From contig JAFROW010000005.1 in the NCBI GenBank assembly GCA_017429505.1, positions 62,001 to 126,000 of the forward strand: a DNA stretch of 64,000 nt, given 5' to 3'. A program made the position numbers and the translations under genes. Of the stretch, positions 46,338-56,653 are shown piece after piece. Positions within the stretch are counted from its first letter, which is position 1; each line of letters starts with the position of its first letter. The stretch comes from Clostridia bacterium (GTDB lineage: Bacteria > Bacillota > Clostridia > TANB77 > CAG-508). The notes beneath the pieces were generated by a model that did no database searches, was not told the DNA's origin, and saw only the letters and a list, made by a program, of their open reading frames with translations.

Positions 46338-48442
46338 TAATCATTGCTATCTATAGGTCCAAATAATTCATCAAATTTAGCCTCTAATTCTTTTTGTAAA
46401 TCGTATTCTTCTTCACTTTCTTTGCCTTTGTCATCTGGCTTTTCAGAAGCTCTCTCAGATTTTAACTCCTCTAATTGCATTTTATCTTGCTTTTGATTAT
46501 TTTTTTGTTCATCAAACAAATCATCTAAGCCGAGATTGCTAAATTTATCTGGATTATTTGTTGCTTCATTTTCTTTGTCTTTTATCTCTTCTCTTTTCTC
46601 CTCTTTTGGCTTTTCATCTTTCTTTGTTTCTTCTTCAAACAAATCATCTAATGATTCTATTTTTAAGTCATCAGCTTTTTTCTGCTTTTCCTCTTCCGGA
46701 ACATAAGGGTTATATGGGTTATATTTTCTCCATATTCCTCTTTCTATTTCACCTATATCATTATGGCTTATTTCATATTTAGCAAGTTCTTTTGCCATTG
46801 GCTTTTTAAAATAATAGAATTTATCTGCTTTTATAGGTCTTAGACCTTTTACAAATATTATACATAAATCATTATCCATTCTTCTTAACTCATCTGGTGT
46901 CATTAAGGCTCTTGCCATAATTTGATCAGAATTACTATAGCCCTGTTTATGATGTCCTTTATCTCTATTAACAGAAGTACTATAATGACTAATTGTCTTT
47001 TCACCCAATGCTTTCGAAAAATATTCAACTGTTTTTTGGGAATTACTTCCCAAAAATACGTGTGTATCACAATTTCCTATTATTGTTTCATAAGATTTAT
47101 CATAAATTGCCTCTAATTGGTCTAAATTTTGTAAAATAACACTAAAAGATATTCTTCTACTTCTACTTGTAGATATTTTTTGATCAAAGTCTGGAATTTG
47201 ACCAATATTTGCAAACTCATCTAATATGAAATATGTAGGAATTGTTAATTTCCCACCATTATTGTCTGCAAAATCATATAATTGTTGTATCATTTGAGCA
47301 AAAAATATTGTAAGTAAAAAGTTATATGTAGTATGTGTATCTGGTGAAATAACATATACTGCTGTTTTTTCTCTTCCAATATCTTCAAAATCTATTGTAT
47401 CTGTTGATGTTAATTCTGCTATATCTTTTGAGTCAAATTTTCCAAGTTTTGATTGTAATGTACTTAAAATAGAGTTATATGTTTTTTCTGGAGCTATTTC
47501 TATAGATTTATAATTCATTCTTGCAGGGTGGTCATAAGGCAATTGGCTCATAAGTTCTGTTAATAAGTTACTTCCACCATTTGAGTTTGCAGCTCTAACA
47601 AGTTCTGCACAACTTGCTAAGTTTTGCTCTTCTTCAGGTCTTGTTGCAAGTAAATAATATATTAAAGCTTTTAATAATGTTTCTGCAGAATCGTCCCAAA
47701 ATGGGTCTGATGTGCTATCTGCTGATCTTTGTCCTTTTACAATTGTATGTGCAATAACATCTACATCTATTTCAGATGCAACATGCATTAATGGGTTATA
47801 TCCATCACTATATTGAGGATGCACTAAATTAAATACTTTTATTTTATATCCATGTTGTTTTAGAAAACCAGCTGTCCTATCATATAATTCTCCTTTAGGG
47901 TCTGTAAATACATAAGAACCAAGTAATTGATATGCATTTGGAATTGAATATGAAGCAGATTTACCAGATCCTGACCCTCCGACTACTAATACATTAACAT
48001 TTCCTTGTTTATCTACTGGTAAATAATTATTTTCTGCAAGTATTATTCCTTGCTTATTACTTAAAATTTTATATTGTTCTCCTCTTTGACTCCAATCACT
48101 TGAACCGTGTTCTATATTATCATATTGATGTTTTGGCATAGTTCTAACAAAACCTATAATAAAGAATATTAAATAAACTATTGTTATAAAAAACCAATTT
48201 TTAAATAAATTTCCTATTAGTTTTACTTTAAATATGAAACCAATAGATTTTGTAGGATTTGAAATTGCTTCTCCAAATACCTGTATAAATTTCGTCAAAT
48301 CAAGTCCTGATGATGTTGTTGCAACAGCTTTTGCTATAGTAAACGGCAAAACTAGCACTATGGTTAAAATTGCCCATAGTACTAGCCCAATTATTATTAC
48401 TTTTCTATTTTTCTTTAATCCTTCTGTTATTCTGTAATTCAT
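46337..48442 (-). CDS. Stand-alone VirD4/TraG-type ATPase
   Basis: A 701-residue membrane ATPase of the type IV coupling protein family, which normally hands DNA or protein to a secretion channel. Two N-terminal transmembrane helices (about 14-37 and 78-100), Walker A GGSGSGKSASY near 156, and Walker B FILDEFANIGQIP near 406 are intact. The last ~110 residues are highly charged and contain three short related motifs, LDDLFEE, LDDLFDE and FDELFGP. No relaxase, VirB4 or other conjugation gene is in the window. AGAGGTG precedes the ATG. It may serve an integrated element, or a chromosomal export role near the T7SS; this is open. Confidence 0.88.
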   Translation of the reverse strand: MNYRITEGLKKNRKVIIIGLVLWAILTIVLVLPFTIAKAVATTSSGLDLTKFIQVFGEAISNPTKSIGFIFKVKLIGNLFKNWFFITIVYLIFFIIGFVRTMPKHQYDNIEHGSSDWSQRGEQYKILSNKQGIILAENNYLPVDKQGNVNVLVVGGSGSGKSASYSIPNAYQLLGSYVFTDPKGELYDRTAGFLKQHGYKIKVFNLVHPQYSDGYNPLMHVASEIDVDVIAHTIVKGQRSADSTSDPFWDDSAETLLKALIYYLLATRPEEEQNLASCAELVRAANSNGGSNLLTELMSQLPYDHPARMNYKSIEIAPEKTYNSILSTLQSKLGKFDSKDIAELTSTDTIDFEDIGREKTAVYVISPDTHTTYNFLLTIFFAQMIQQLYDFADNNGGKLTIPTYFILDEFANIGQIPDFDQKISTSRSRRISFSVILQNLDQLEAIYDKSYETIIGNCDTHVFLGSNSQKTVEYFSKALGEKTISHYSTSVNRDKGHHKQGYSNSDQIMARALMTPDELRRMDNDLCIIFVKGLRPIKADKFYYFKKPMAKELAKYEISHNDIGEIERGIWRKYNPYNPYVPEEEKQKKADDLKIESLDDLFEEETKKDEKPKEEKREEIKDKENEATNNPDKFSNLGLDDLFDEQKNNQKQDKMQLEELKSERASEKPDDKGKESEEEYDLQKELEAKFDELFGPIDSND

Positions 48443-48518
48443 TTATTACACCTCTCTTTTGTTGTATGTAAGGTTTTATTCTTCAGGTTCTGCATTAATA
48501 TATTTTTCTGTCTCATTT

Positions 48519-48758
48519 TTATCTTGTTTCTTTTGAATTTTGTGGTGGTTCTTGTGTTATATATCCAACTGCTTCTATTCTCTTTCCTAATGCTATTTCC
48601 TCTGGAACTATTCCCCTTGTACCTGAATTAGTAGTTACTATTTTTATTTCATTGTCACCAAAAGTAATTGCTTTACCTTCTTGTGGCATTCCTAATTCAC
48701 TTTTTGCACAATTAACTTCATTGCAACTTGCTCTATAATTCTTTTCATTATTAGCCAT
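48519..48758 (-). CDS. Small unknown protein before the VirD4-type gene
   Basis: A 79-residue soluble protein, not recognised. It has two cysteines in SCNEVNCAKSE near the start and a Pro-rich charged end. GGAGG lies before the ATG. It lies 76 bases upstream of the VirD4-type gene on the same strand and may be part of its unit. Confidence 0.6.
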   Translation of the reverse strand: MANNEKNYRASCNEVNCAKSELGMPQEGKAITFGDNEIKIVTTNSGTRGIVPEEIALGKRIEAVGYITQEPPQNSKETR

Positions 48759-48820
48759 TATATGTCCTCCTTTTTTATCTCATTCAAATTAGAATTAAGA
48801 TTATCTTATTTGCGTATTAT

Positions 48821-49330
48821 TTAATTTAGTTCAAATGCAAAATAAGATTTATATGGTTTTAACTTACATTTTCCTTTTACTTCATTGGTTTTTTCATCAA
48901 AGTAAAGTGTTGGCTTTACTTCTTCTGCAGTTTCTGTGTCTATAATGGTTATAGCCCTCTTTAAGTTAGGAGTATATTGAACTTCTTTAAGCTCAGTTGA
49001 CTCCTCTGAATACAATTTGTTATATTTAAATGGCATTGGTTTTTTAGTAATTCTTACTTCGTCTCCCATCAACATACCATTATTTATTACTACTTTATCT
49101 TTTGCAAAAGAAAATATCATCAACATGTTTCCATTTTCATCAGGGTCTTCTACATAAAATGTTTTTTTAGACATGTCACCCACAATCTGCTCAGTACTTT
49201 TTAATCTTTCCATTGTGTATTTAGGGTATCTGTCTAAATACTCTTTTTTTGTAACATACACCTCATATATAACTGTGTTTACTCCTTTAGGGTCTGTGAT
49301 ACTAAAGTGTTTTCCTTGCCATGTTTCCAT
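48821..49330 (-). CDS. Unknown 169-residue protein
   Basis: A soluble, probably beta-rich protein that I do not recognise. It begins METWQGKHFSITDPKG and contains alternating strand-like segments (KTFYVEDPDENGNMLMIFSF, KVVINNGMLMGDEV). No membrane segment, signal peptide or catalytic motif is seen. TTGGAGG precedes the ATG. It lies in a same-strand run with the VirD4-type gene. Confidence 0.6.
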   Translation of the reverse strand: METWQGKHFSITDPKGVNTVIYEVYVTKKEYLDRYPKYTMERLKSTEQIVGDMSKKTFYVEDPDENGNMLMIFSFAKDKVVINNGMLMGDEVRITKKPMPFKYNKLYSEESTELKEVQYTPNLKRAITIIDTETAEEVKPTLYFDEKTNEVKGKCKLKPYKSYFAFELN

Positions 49331-49500
49331 ATTTTATTCCTCCAATTTCTATGATTTTTAATCCATAGTTTGTCTTATGTATAATCACACTAAATATAAT
49401 TATACAACATTTTCAATATTATGTCAATAGAATTCGCTTTATTTTCGAAATTTATATTATTATTTAAGCTTTTAAATATTGCACTATGTATTTTTGAATT

Positions 49501-50388
49501 CTAATAACTTCTAGGATTAAATTTTGAAACTTTATTTAAATTTTCAAATAAATCTCTTTCTTCTGATGATAGTTTTTTTGGTACCATAACTTTTATTTCT
49601 GCTACTAAATCTCCTCTACCACCTTTTCCGTCTTTATATCCTTTGCCAGGTATTCTAATTACTTCACCTGTCTGAATTCCTTCAGGTATGTATACTTGTG
49701 TGGGCTCATCTATAGATGATACTTGTGCTTTTGTTCCAAGTGCTGCTTCCCATGGTGTTAAGAATAAATCTGTGTATAAATCATTTCCCTTAAGCCTAAA
49801 CTTTTTATTATTTGTGATATTTACTTTTATAAACAAATCTCCATTTTTTCCACCATTTATGCCCTCTTTTCCTTGCCTTAAAAGCCTTATTTTTTCTCCA
49901 TTTCTAATTCCTGCAGGAATTGAAATTGTAAAAACTTTCATTTTACCATCTACTGTTCTTAGTGAAATCTTTTTTTCTTTTCCATAAAAACTTTCTTCTA
50001 ATCCTACATCTATGCTTGTTTCTATATTCTCTCCATTTATTGGCATTTTTTTGGCTTTAGGAGATATCGTTTTTTCATTTTGACTTGCTCCGAAGAACAT
50101 ATTGAAAAAATCACTAAATACTGAACCTGTAGATCTACTTGATTCTTCATATTTTTTCTTGCCTACATTGCTAGTCCACATTCTGTCATATTTTCTTTTT
50201 GTAGATGGATTTGAAAGTACTCTATATGCTTCATTTACATCTTTTATTTTTTCCTCTGAGAGTCTGTCTTGAACATTTACATCTGGATGATATTTTTTTG
50301 CTGCTAATCTATATGCATTTTTTATTTGTTCGGAAGATACTCTATTTGTCTCTAGTGAAAGTATTTTATAATAGTCTTTAAATATCAT
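49501..50388 (-). CDS. DnaJ/CbpA-type co-chaperone
   Basis: A 295-residue J-domain protein that would stimulate DnaK. The J domain (1-70) has the HPD motif in KKYHPDVNV; a short linker follows, then the DnaJ C-terminal substrate-binding domain (SIPAGIRNGEKIRLLRQGKEG, IPEGIQTGEVIRIPGKGYKDG). The cysteine-rich zinc finger of DnaJ is missing, which makes it CbpA-like. The genomic neighbours give no client. A binding site GAGAGGG precedes the ATG. Confidence 0.9.
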   Translation of the reverse strand: MIFKDYYKILSLETNRVSSEQIKNAYRLAAKKYHPDVNVQDRLSEEKIKDVNEAYRVLSNPSTKRKYDRMWTSNVGKKKYEESSRSTGSVFSDFFNMFFGASQNEKTISPKAKKMPINGENIETSIDVGLEESFYGKEKKISLRTVDGKMKVFTISIPAGIRNGEKIRLLRQGKEGINGGKNGDLFIKVNITNNKKFRLKGNDLYTDLFLTPWEAALGTKAQVSSIDEPTQVYIPEGIQTGEVIRIPGKGYKDGKGGRGDLVAEIKVMVPKKLSSEERDLFENLNKVSKFNPRSY

Positions 50389-50493
50389 ATATACCCTCTC
50401 CCAATTTTAACTATATCTATTATATCAGTTTTTTTGTAAAAAATCTACACTTTTTGGAAATTTTTTTGGAAAAACATTCCTATTATATAGAAA

Positions 50494-50522
50494 ATGGAAA
50501 AGAGAACTCTCCCCTTTTCCAT
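50494..50522 (-). terminator. Terminator after the glycosidase-like gene
   Basis: ATGGAAAAG pairs with CTTTTCCAT around an 11-nt loop, T-rich on the minus-strand side. Confidence 0.65.
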
Positions 50523-50532
50523 ACTTTTTCAA

Positions 50533-51615
50533 TTAATCAATTAATCCAAATCCTGTAGCAATAAATCTTGTTTTGTGTGCACCTGTGCTATCTATAGGGT
50601 CGTTTATTAATTCTCCATCTACTGCCATTACACTTGATGTTCCTCCATCTAAGTTTGCTGCATTTACAGCTCCATAACGTTCCATTATTTCTATTAAGTC
50701 ATCCATGTCTGCTCCTTGTCTTCCAATTGCTCTTCCATCTAAAACTAGCCATAATACAACTCCATCTTTTCTTTGACCAATTGCTGTACGTGGTGCAACT
50801 CCCCAACCGCCATTTCCTACAACTGTTGAAGCCTTTCCATTAACAATCAAAAATGGTCCACAAGTTACACAGTCTCTAATATTTAATCTTTCTGCATTTG
50901 CTTTTGTACATGTTGAAGATAGTACTAAAACATCATCTTTATTAAATCCAATAATTCCACCTGTACTTGTGTATTTGTATGAAGTTACGCATTTACCATT
51001 TACATAAGTTACTCCTCTAGGTGTTGCCCCATTACTACTATAACTAGGATCATAGAATTTTCCTCCATTAATTGCAAGTTTTGCATTATTATTTTTTGCC
51101 ATAGTCGTTAAATATTGTCCTGTTACACCAAGTCTACTTGTAACAAGTGTCCTAATTTTTGATGCATCATATATAGCCGCTAAAAATCCTGTATATCCTT
51201 TTCCTTTTATATTTATAATTCTAAAATCTTTATCATCTTTATATATATTGTATTTATCTTTGTCTAAATTAGGTGCTAAAATCTGTTTTTCAAATTCATT
51301 TACATATTGCTTTTCTTGAGTATTTGTATTTTCTTCTTTTTTTATTTGCCAAGTATTTGTATCTTCTTGTACTTCATCTACCCTGTTATTTTCCATAACT
51401 TTTGCAATTGTCTCATCACTATAAAATAGTTTTGGAATCCAATCATGTGTCATTGATGTCATTCCAACTGTAATTAAATATTCTCTAAATCCTGCATAAG
51501 GTCCATATAGTAAAAATGCTAATACTAATGCTCCTATAATAAATATTGATAAAATTATTGTTATAATCCTACTTTTTAACTTTCTTTTTTCTTTTCTTGC
51601 CATGTGTTTTGCCAT
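50533..51615 (-). CDS. Phosphodiester glycosidase family (NAGPA-like) membrane protein
   Basis: A 360-residue protein with one N-terminal membrane anchor (about 15-38) after a Lys/Arg-rich start, so the rest lies outside the cell. The outer domain matches the NAGPA family (PF09992): LAINGGKFYDPSYSSNGATPRG, CVTCGPFLIVNGK, APRTAIGQRKDGVVLWLVLDGR and AANLDGGTSSVMAVDG. Members act on phosphodiester-linked sugars or exopolysaccharide. The ATG with AAGGAG before it was chosen over one six codons upstream. Single gene. Confidence 0.88.
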   Translation of the reverse strand: MAKHMARKEKRKLKSRIITIILSIFIIGALVLAFLLYGPYAGFREYLITVGMTSMTHDWIPKLFYSDETIAKVMENNRVDEVQEDTNTWQIKKEENTNTQEKQYVNEFEKQILAPNLDKDKYNIYKDDKDFRIINIKGKGYTGFLAAIYDASKIRTLVTSRLGVTGQYLTTMAKNNNAKLAINGGKFYDPSYSSNGATPRGVTYVNGKCVTSYKYTSTGGIIGFNKDDVLVLSSTCTKANAERLNIRDCVTCGPFLIVNGKASTVVGNGGWGVAPRTAIGQRKDGVVLWLVLDGRAIGRQGADMDDLIEIMERYGAVNAANLDGGTSSVMAVDGELINDPIDSTGAHKTRFIATGFGLID

Positions 51616-51797
51616 ATATACTTCTCCTTCCATTTTTTCTTGTGTTACATTATTTCATATTCACAAGTTGATTTTGTTTACTTTAGCATTTTACAACATA
51701 TCTTTGTTTTTTTCAACACTTTTTTAAACTTTTATTTTATTTTTCAACACATAGATTTTTAACTATCTTATATTAGTTTTTTTCTAAAAAATCATTT

Positions 51798-52661
51798 TTA
51801 TATCATCGCTATTATTTGCGTTGCTCTTCCTGCCTTCTCTCCATGTGCTCTATATGAATGAATTACGTTTTTATTACATACAGAGCAAATTCCAGAATCA
51901 ATTATATTATCTTCTTTTAATCCTTGTTTTAATAAAAGCATTCTGTTAATTAAAATTGTATCTATATGCCATTTGTCGCCATTCTGCTCAAAGATATCAT
52001 CTAATATTTTAACGTTGCCTGAATTTTTTAAAATACTAGAATGTTTTAGATTTTCCAAATCATTTAAATCTTTAAATTCTTCATAAAACATTTTGTATAC
52101 ATCTTCTCCAACTTCAAAATGGTCTTTTCCAATACTTGGCGACATACAGCAAATTATATCTTCAGGATTGCAACCATATTCTTGCCTCATTTTTTCTACT
52201 GCTTTTACAGAAATTCTTTGTAAAGTTCCTCTCCATCCGGAATGAACATTTGCAATTAACTTTTTTATTGGATCATAAAAAACAAGTAAAATACAATCTG
52301 CATTTTTAGTAGATAAAACAATCCCTTCTTTATTTGTAATTAATCCATCAGTATTTTCATACAAATTAAAATCAGGCTCATCTATATTAATTTTTTTATT
52401 TATAATTTGAATATTATCTGTATGGTTTTGCTTTACATTTACTAAATTGTTATATTTCAAATTTAATTCATCACATATTTCTTTAAAATTATTTTTTGTA
52501 ATTTTATTTTTTTCTTCATTTGAAGGATAAAATTCAAAATTCTTATCTAACCCTATTACATAAGCATATTTTATTTCTGGATATTCTAACAATTTTCTAA
52601 ATTGCAAATATTCTATTCCCTTGCTTTTTACGTGAACAACATTTTCATTTGATAAATCCAT
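51798..52661 (-). CDS. pgeF: Laccase-domain purine nucleoside phosphorylase / YfiH
   Basis: A 287-residue protein of the YfiH/PgeF family, now linked to purine nucleoside cleavage and removal of misplaced L-serine in peptidoglycan. The copper/zinc-site motifs are seen: KNADCILLVFYDP, NVHSGWRGTLQ and CMSPSIGKDHFEVG, with a late CSVCNKNVIHSYRA. GAAAGGA lies before the ATG. Its neighbours do not refine the role. Confidence 0.88.
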   Translation of the reverse strand: MDLSNENVVHVKSKGIEYLQFRKLLEYPEIKYAYVIGLDKNFEFYPSNEEKNKITKNNFKEICDELNLKYNNLVNVKQNHTDNIQIINKKINIDEPDFNLYENTDGLITNKEGIVLSTKNADCILLVFYDPIKKLIANVHSGWRGTLQRISVKAVEKMRQEYGCNPEDIICCMSPSIGKDHFEVGEDVYKMFYEEFKDLNDLENLKHSSILKNSGNVKILDDIFEQNGDKWHIDTILINRMLLLKQGLKEDNIIDSGICSVCNKNVIHSYRAHGEKAGRATQIIAMI

Positions 52662-53092
52662 TTTTTTATCAGTCCTTTCAATTCACAAAGTTTGACTAAA
52701 ACGGTTACTGTTACAATTATTATTAATACTTTTCGACTAAAATTTAAAACTCTTTAATCGATATTCCTTATTAATTATAATTTTGCATAAGTAAATATTA
52801 TATTTTTATAAAAAAATTTGTAAAGCATTTTTTAAACCAAACAAAGTCTCTGAAACATACTAAAATAATAATTCTAATACTTTCGAAAATCAAAAATAAG
52901 ACATTTTTATTTATTTAGATTTTCCTTTCATCTAAAAATAAGCTAAAAACGCAATATAACAAATTCTCAGCTTACTATCAAAAATGGGGGTGCGTAGAAA
53001 TTTTCCATAAAAATAACTATATTTATCATCACCAAACTTTTGTAGTATATAAAAAAATCTCTTATTAATCCTAATTTTTTTAAAGGCTCTTT
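52662..53092. other. Gap between pgeF and addB
   Basis: The 430 AT-rich bases hold no open frame that I can support. A copy of the dispersed repeat lies at 52958-53003. Confidence 0.6.
52958..53003 (-). repeat. Dispersed repeat, copy 2
   Basis: Read on the minus strand it has AAATTTCTACGCACCCCCA, then TAAGCTGAGAATT, as in copy 1 at 18391. The centre between the two blocks differs (no GGGGG arm here). Confidence 0.75.
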
Positions 53093-56000
53093 TTAATCTA
53101 GTTTAATTTTTTCTAAAATCTCTTCCTTACTTAGCTTATCCACAAAATTATAATTCTTTTTAACAATTCCGGAATTAAACCCACACATACTTTTGTAGCT
53201 ACAATATTCACATGGAGTCTTTTTATTTTTATAATATGGTTTTAATTCAATATTCCCATTAAATATTTCTCTTGAAATCTCTTTAATTGTTATATTAATA
53301 TAGTTTTGTAACTTTGTAAATTCTTGCTCAGTTGCAATACTACTAAGTTTTGGACTTAAAGTGCCTGTTCTATCTATATATGCAGGAATTATTTCAGACC
53401 TTCCTTTTTCTAAATTTTTATCTTGCATTTTTGCAACTTTTACATCTGCCAAAATTAAGCCTTTCATTTTAAAATTACTTTTTATTTTTTGTTCAATTTC
53501 TTGCTCACTTATTTTTTTGTTTGAATTAATTATTTGTTCCAATAAATTAAAGTACAAAATTCCTGCTGGAACAAAATCTTCTATTTTACAAACTGCATCT
53601 AAATATGTAATTAACTGTAATTGAAGACCTGAATATACATTTCCAAAGTCAAGATTTTTTGCAGAAGATTTGTAATCTATAATTCTTACATATTTTTTAT
53701 TTTCATTTTGAGCCACATCTATTCTGTCTATTTTTCCAATTATCTCAACTGTTTTACCATCATCTAAATTCAAAACAATCGGTTTATATTTTCCTTTTTC
53801 TCCAAATTCTACTTCCGTTCCTTCTAGCTTAAATTCACTTTGTACCAAACTTTGTATAATATATTTTAAAGATTTTACAATTATTCTTTTCAATCTTTGC
53901 ACAAGTAATTTATATTTTTCTGTTGCTGTAAAAATGTAATTATTTTCATTTAATAATTTTTCATCAATTATTTTATCAACAATTTTTTCTATTATTTCTG
54001 AAATATCCGTAATTTTTTCATCTTTCAATAATTCGACTTTTTCCAATTCATCTCGATTAGCAGAATCTGCCTCATCAGTTTTCTTGGTGCTTTCTTCTGT
54101 TTCTATGTATGAATCTTGCAAAAGAGCAATTCTCGCTTTTTCATAAAAATCGCTGTATTCCTCATTATTATTAATTTCTTCAAAAAAAGTATTTATCACA
54201 TCATGCATAAATGAGCCCGTATCAAAGCTTTGCACCTTTAGTTCTTCTTTATCTTTTAATTTTAAAATATATTGCAAATAATATGAAAATGGACAAGACC
54301 TGTATTTTTCCAATTTAGAAATACTTGTATTTAATCTATTTCCATATAATTTTTCAATATTTTCTTTTTTCAATTTTTCATTTAATTTAAAATTAATATA
54401 TTTAATATTATCATTTAAAACATTTTTATAATTTTTATTTTGTGTGTAATATTTGTACAAAATAAAAAATAATTTTTCAGGTGTGACACCATCTTCCATC
54501 TCATTTATTTTTAAAATTAATTCATCATAAGAATTTTTTTCATTAATTAATTCTAGATTTTCTTTTTTAATAATGTCGCTTTCCTCTATTATATTAGGAA
54601 ATATTTTTTTTATTCTAAAAATCAAATTAGAAGCGCGAAGCGATTTTCCCTCATTGTCTGATGAAGCATAAGATAAAAATAGTTTTTCTTCAGCTGTAGT
54701 AAATGCTTTATAAATATTGAAATTATCATCATACAAGTTTTCTAAAGTTCCTTTTGCAATTTCTATATTTTCTGTTTTTAGACTTTCTCTATCTTCATCA
54801 TCCAAAAATCCCTGATTTTTATTTATACTTGGAAATACCCCATCATTTAACCCTATAATAAATACCACTTTTGTTTTTCTACTTCTAGATCTATCTGTAT
54901 CTCCTACTATTACTTGATCTTGAGTTCCTGGAATTTTTCCAAGCTCACTATTTTTTAACCCAATTTTTAAAATCTTTATAAATTTATCAATTGTAATTTT
55001 TTCTTCTCCAAAAATCAAATTGATTTCATCTAAAATATCAATTATTATTTTATAACTTTCTTCATATTCTTTTGCTAAATCTAAAAGATTTTCTTCTTTT
55101 AATTTATTTATTTTTTTAGTAATTTTTTCTTCTATATTTTGCTCTGTTAAAAATAAGTAAATTTGTTTTGAAATAGTTTTTGCAGTTTTTTCTTCATCTA
55201 TTTTTTCTTTTAAATTAACTAAAGGAGTAATAATTTGCTTTCTTAATTCATTTAAATGCTCTAATTCTTCATCTTTTCCATAAATAAAATCTTTTTTAAA
55301 TTTATTATTTTTTATTCCATATTTTATGCAATATTTTTCTAATTTAAAAATATCGTTTTCATCTATATCTACAAATCCAGTTTTTAAATAATTAAAAACT
55401 GATTCATAAGAATAATTTTTGTTTAATATTTCTAAAATGCTTAAAATATATTGTACTATTATATTTTGATTCAGATCTCTTTTTTCATCTATAAATACTG
55501 GAATTTCGTATTTTCCAAAAATTGTTTTTATAAGACTTGAATAGCTATCTGTGTTTTTTGTAATTACGCAAATATCTTTATACCTTATATTTTCCTTTTT
55601 AATTAATTTATTTATTTTTTTAGCAACATTTTCTATTTCTGAATAATAGTTTTTTGCTAAAAAAAGATTAATATTTTTTGGCAAAACATATTTATCAGCT
55701 GATTTTTGATTTTGCTCATTTGTCATTTCTTGCTTTAAATTAAATTGTTTTATTTTTGAGCTATATAAATAATCTTCTATATATTTTAATTCCTCATTTT
55801 TAAATCTGTATAAATTATTTAAATTTATTGTTTCTACTTTTTCATCTTTATCTAATAAATTAATTATTTTTTTATATGTAACTTTATTCGGATAAAAAAT
55901 GTCTGTATTTGGATCTGTATTTAAATCCAAATTATCTGCACAAAAAGTAATTGTAACACTATTTGCAATTTTAATTATTTTTTTAATTGCCTCATATTCC

Positions 56001-56653
56001 TGCTCTGTAAAGCCTGCAAATTCATCTATATACACATCTGCATTTTTTAGCAAATCTATTTTATCAATATTTTCTGCCAAAATTGTTAATAAATCTGTTT
56101 CATCTATATAATTATTTTGTATTTTACTTTCAAATTTTTCATAAATTAAAATAATATCTTTTAATTTGTTTTTTAAATATTTATTTTCTATTTTTTCTTG
56201 TACATTTTTTAGGTCAATAATTGTAACTCCATGTTTTTTTAATTCAGAGATTATTCTCATACAAATTTCAATATTTTCATCTGATTTATTTAAAAATGTT
56301 AAATTATTTTTTTCAGCTTGCAAAATCGAAAAAATAAGCATAGCTTTTCCACATTTTGTTAAATTTGTGTGGATAACTCCACCTGTTTCGTTCATTACTC
56401 TATATGCTAATCTATTAAATGTGATTACTTCTGTACCAATGATTGATTTTCTGTTTTCCATCAATTTCTGCTCCGCTGTAAATGAAAATTGCTCAGGAGT
56501 TATTATATATTGTGAGATTCCTTTTGGGGACGGAGAAAAAATGGAACCTTCTTTTCGAGACTTTTTTATTTCGTTTGTTTTCTTGTTTATTTCATCATAT
56601 ATATATTGGCTCTTTCCAGTGCCTGCTTTTCCATAGATTATTCTTAAACCCAT
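53093..56653 (-). CDS. addB: AddB subunit of the AddAB recombination nuclease
   Basis: An 1186-residue helicase-like nuclease subunit used in repair of double-strand breaks. The N-terminal Walker motif GKAGTGKSQ is at about residues 8-16. The C-terminal nuclease domain carries the four iron-sulfur cysteines (SCPFSYYLQYI near 787; CEYCSYKSMC near 1150) and the IDYKSSAKNLDF catalytic motif. Near residues 30-50 an extra stretch (about KKSRKEGSIFSPSPKG) interrupts the normal path from the P-loop helix to the IITPEQFSF segment; it is encoded by a REP-like palindrome. GGAAGG precedes the ATG. addA is not in the window. tRNA-Ser lies upstream. Confidence 0.95.
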   Translation of the reverse strand: MGLRIIYGKAGTGKSQYIYDEINKKTNEIKKSRKEGSIFSPSPKGISQYIITPEQFSFTAEQKLMENRKSIIGTEVITFNRLAYRVMNETGGVIHTNLTKCGKAMLIFSILQAEKNNLTFLNKSDENIEICMRIISELKKHGVTIIDLKNVQEKIENKYLKNKLKDIILIYEKFESKIQNNYIDETDLLTILAENIDKIDLLKNADVYIDEFAGFTEQEYEAIKKIIKIANSVTITFCADNLDLNTDPNTDIFYPNKVTYKKIINLLDKDEKVETINLNNLYRFKNEELKYIEDYLYSSKIKQFNLKQEMTNEQNQKSADKYVLPKNINLFLAKNYYSEIENVAKKINKLIKKENIRYKDICVITKNTDSYSSLIKTIFGKYEIPVFIDEKRDLNQNIIVQYILSILEILNKNYSYESVFNYLKTGFVDIDENDIFKLEKYCIKYGIKNNKFKKDFIYGKDEELEHLNELRKQIITPLVNLKEKIDEEKTAKTISKQIYLFLTEQNIEEKITKKINKLKEENLLDLAKEYEESYKIIIDILDEINLIFGEEKITIDKFIKILKIGLKNSELGKIPGTQDQVIVGDTDRSRSRKTKVVFIIGLNDGVFPSINKNQGFLDDEDRESLKTENIEIAKGTLENLYDDNFNIYKAFTTAEEKLFLSYASSDNEGKSLRASNLIFRIKKIFPNIIEESDIIKKENLELINEKNSYDELILKINEMEDGVTPEKLFFILYKYYTQNKNYKNVLNDNIKYINFKLNEKLKKENIEKLYGNRLNTSISKLEKYRSCPFSYYLQYILKLKDKEELKVQSFDTGSFMHDVINTFFEEINNNEEYSDFYEKARIALLQDSYIETEESTKKTDEADSANRDELEKVELLKDEKITDISEIIEKIVDKIIDEKLLNENNYIFTATEKYKLLVQRLKRIIVKSLKYIIQSLVQSEFKLEGTEVEFGEKGKYKPIVLNLDDGKTVEIIGKIDRIDVAQNENKKYVRIIDYKSSAKNLDFGNVYSGLQLQLITYLDAVCKIEDFVPAGILYFNLLEQIINSNKKISEQEIEQKIKSNFKMKGLILADVKVAKMQDKNLEKGRSEIIPAYIDRTGTLSPKLSSIATEQEFTKLQNYINITIKEISREIFNGNIELKPYYKNKKTPCEYCSYKSMCGFNSGIVKKNYNFVDKLSKEEILEKIKLD
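56524..56557. repeat. REP-like palindromic insert within addB
   Basis: TTTTGGGGACGGAGAAAAAA then TGGAACCTTC is inserted in frame near the 5' end of addB. It closely resembles the fragment at 21081 and partly the ftsH-leader hairpin. Confidence 0.6.

Noticed and set aside
46337..48442. Integrative conjugative element around the VirD4-type gene
   Set aside because: No relaxase, integrase, VirB4 or attachment repeat was seen; neighbours are chromosomal genes.
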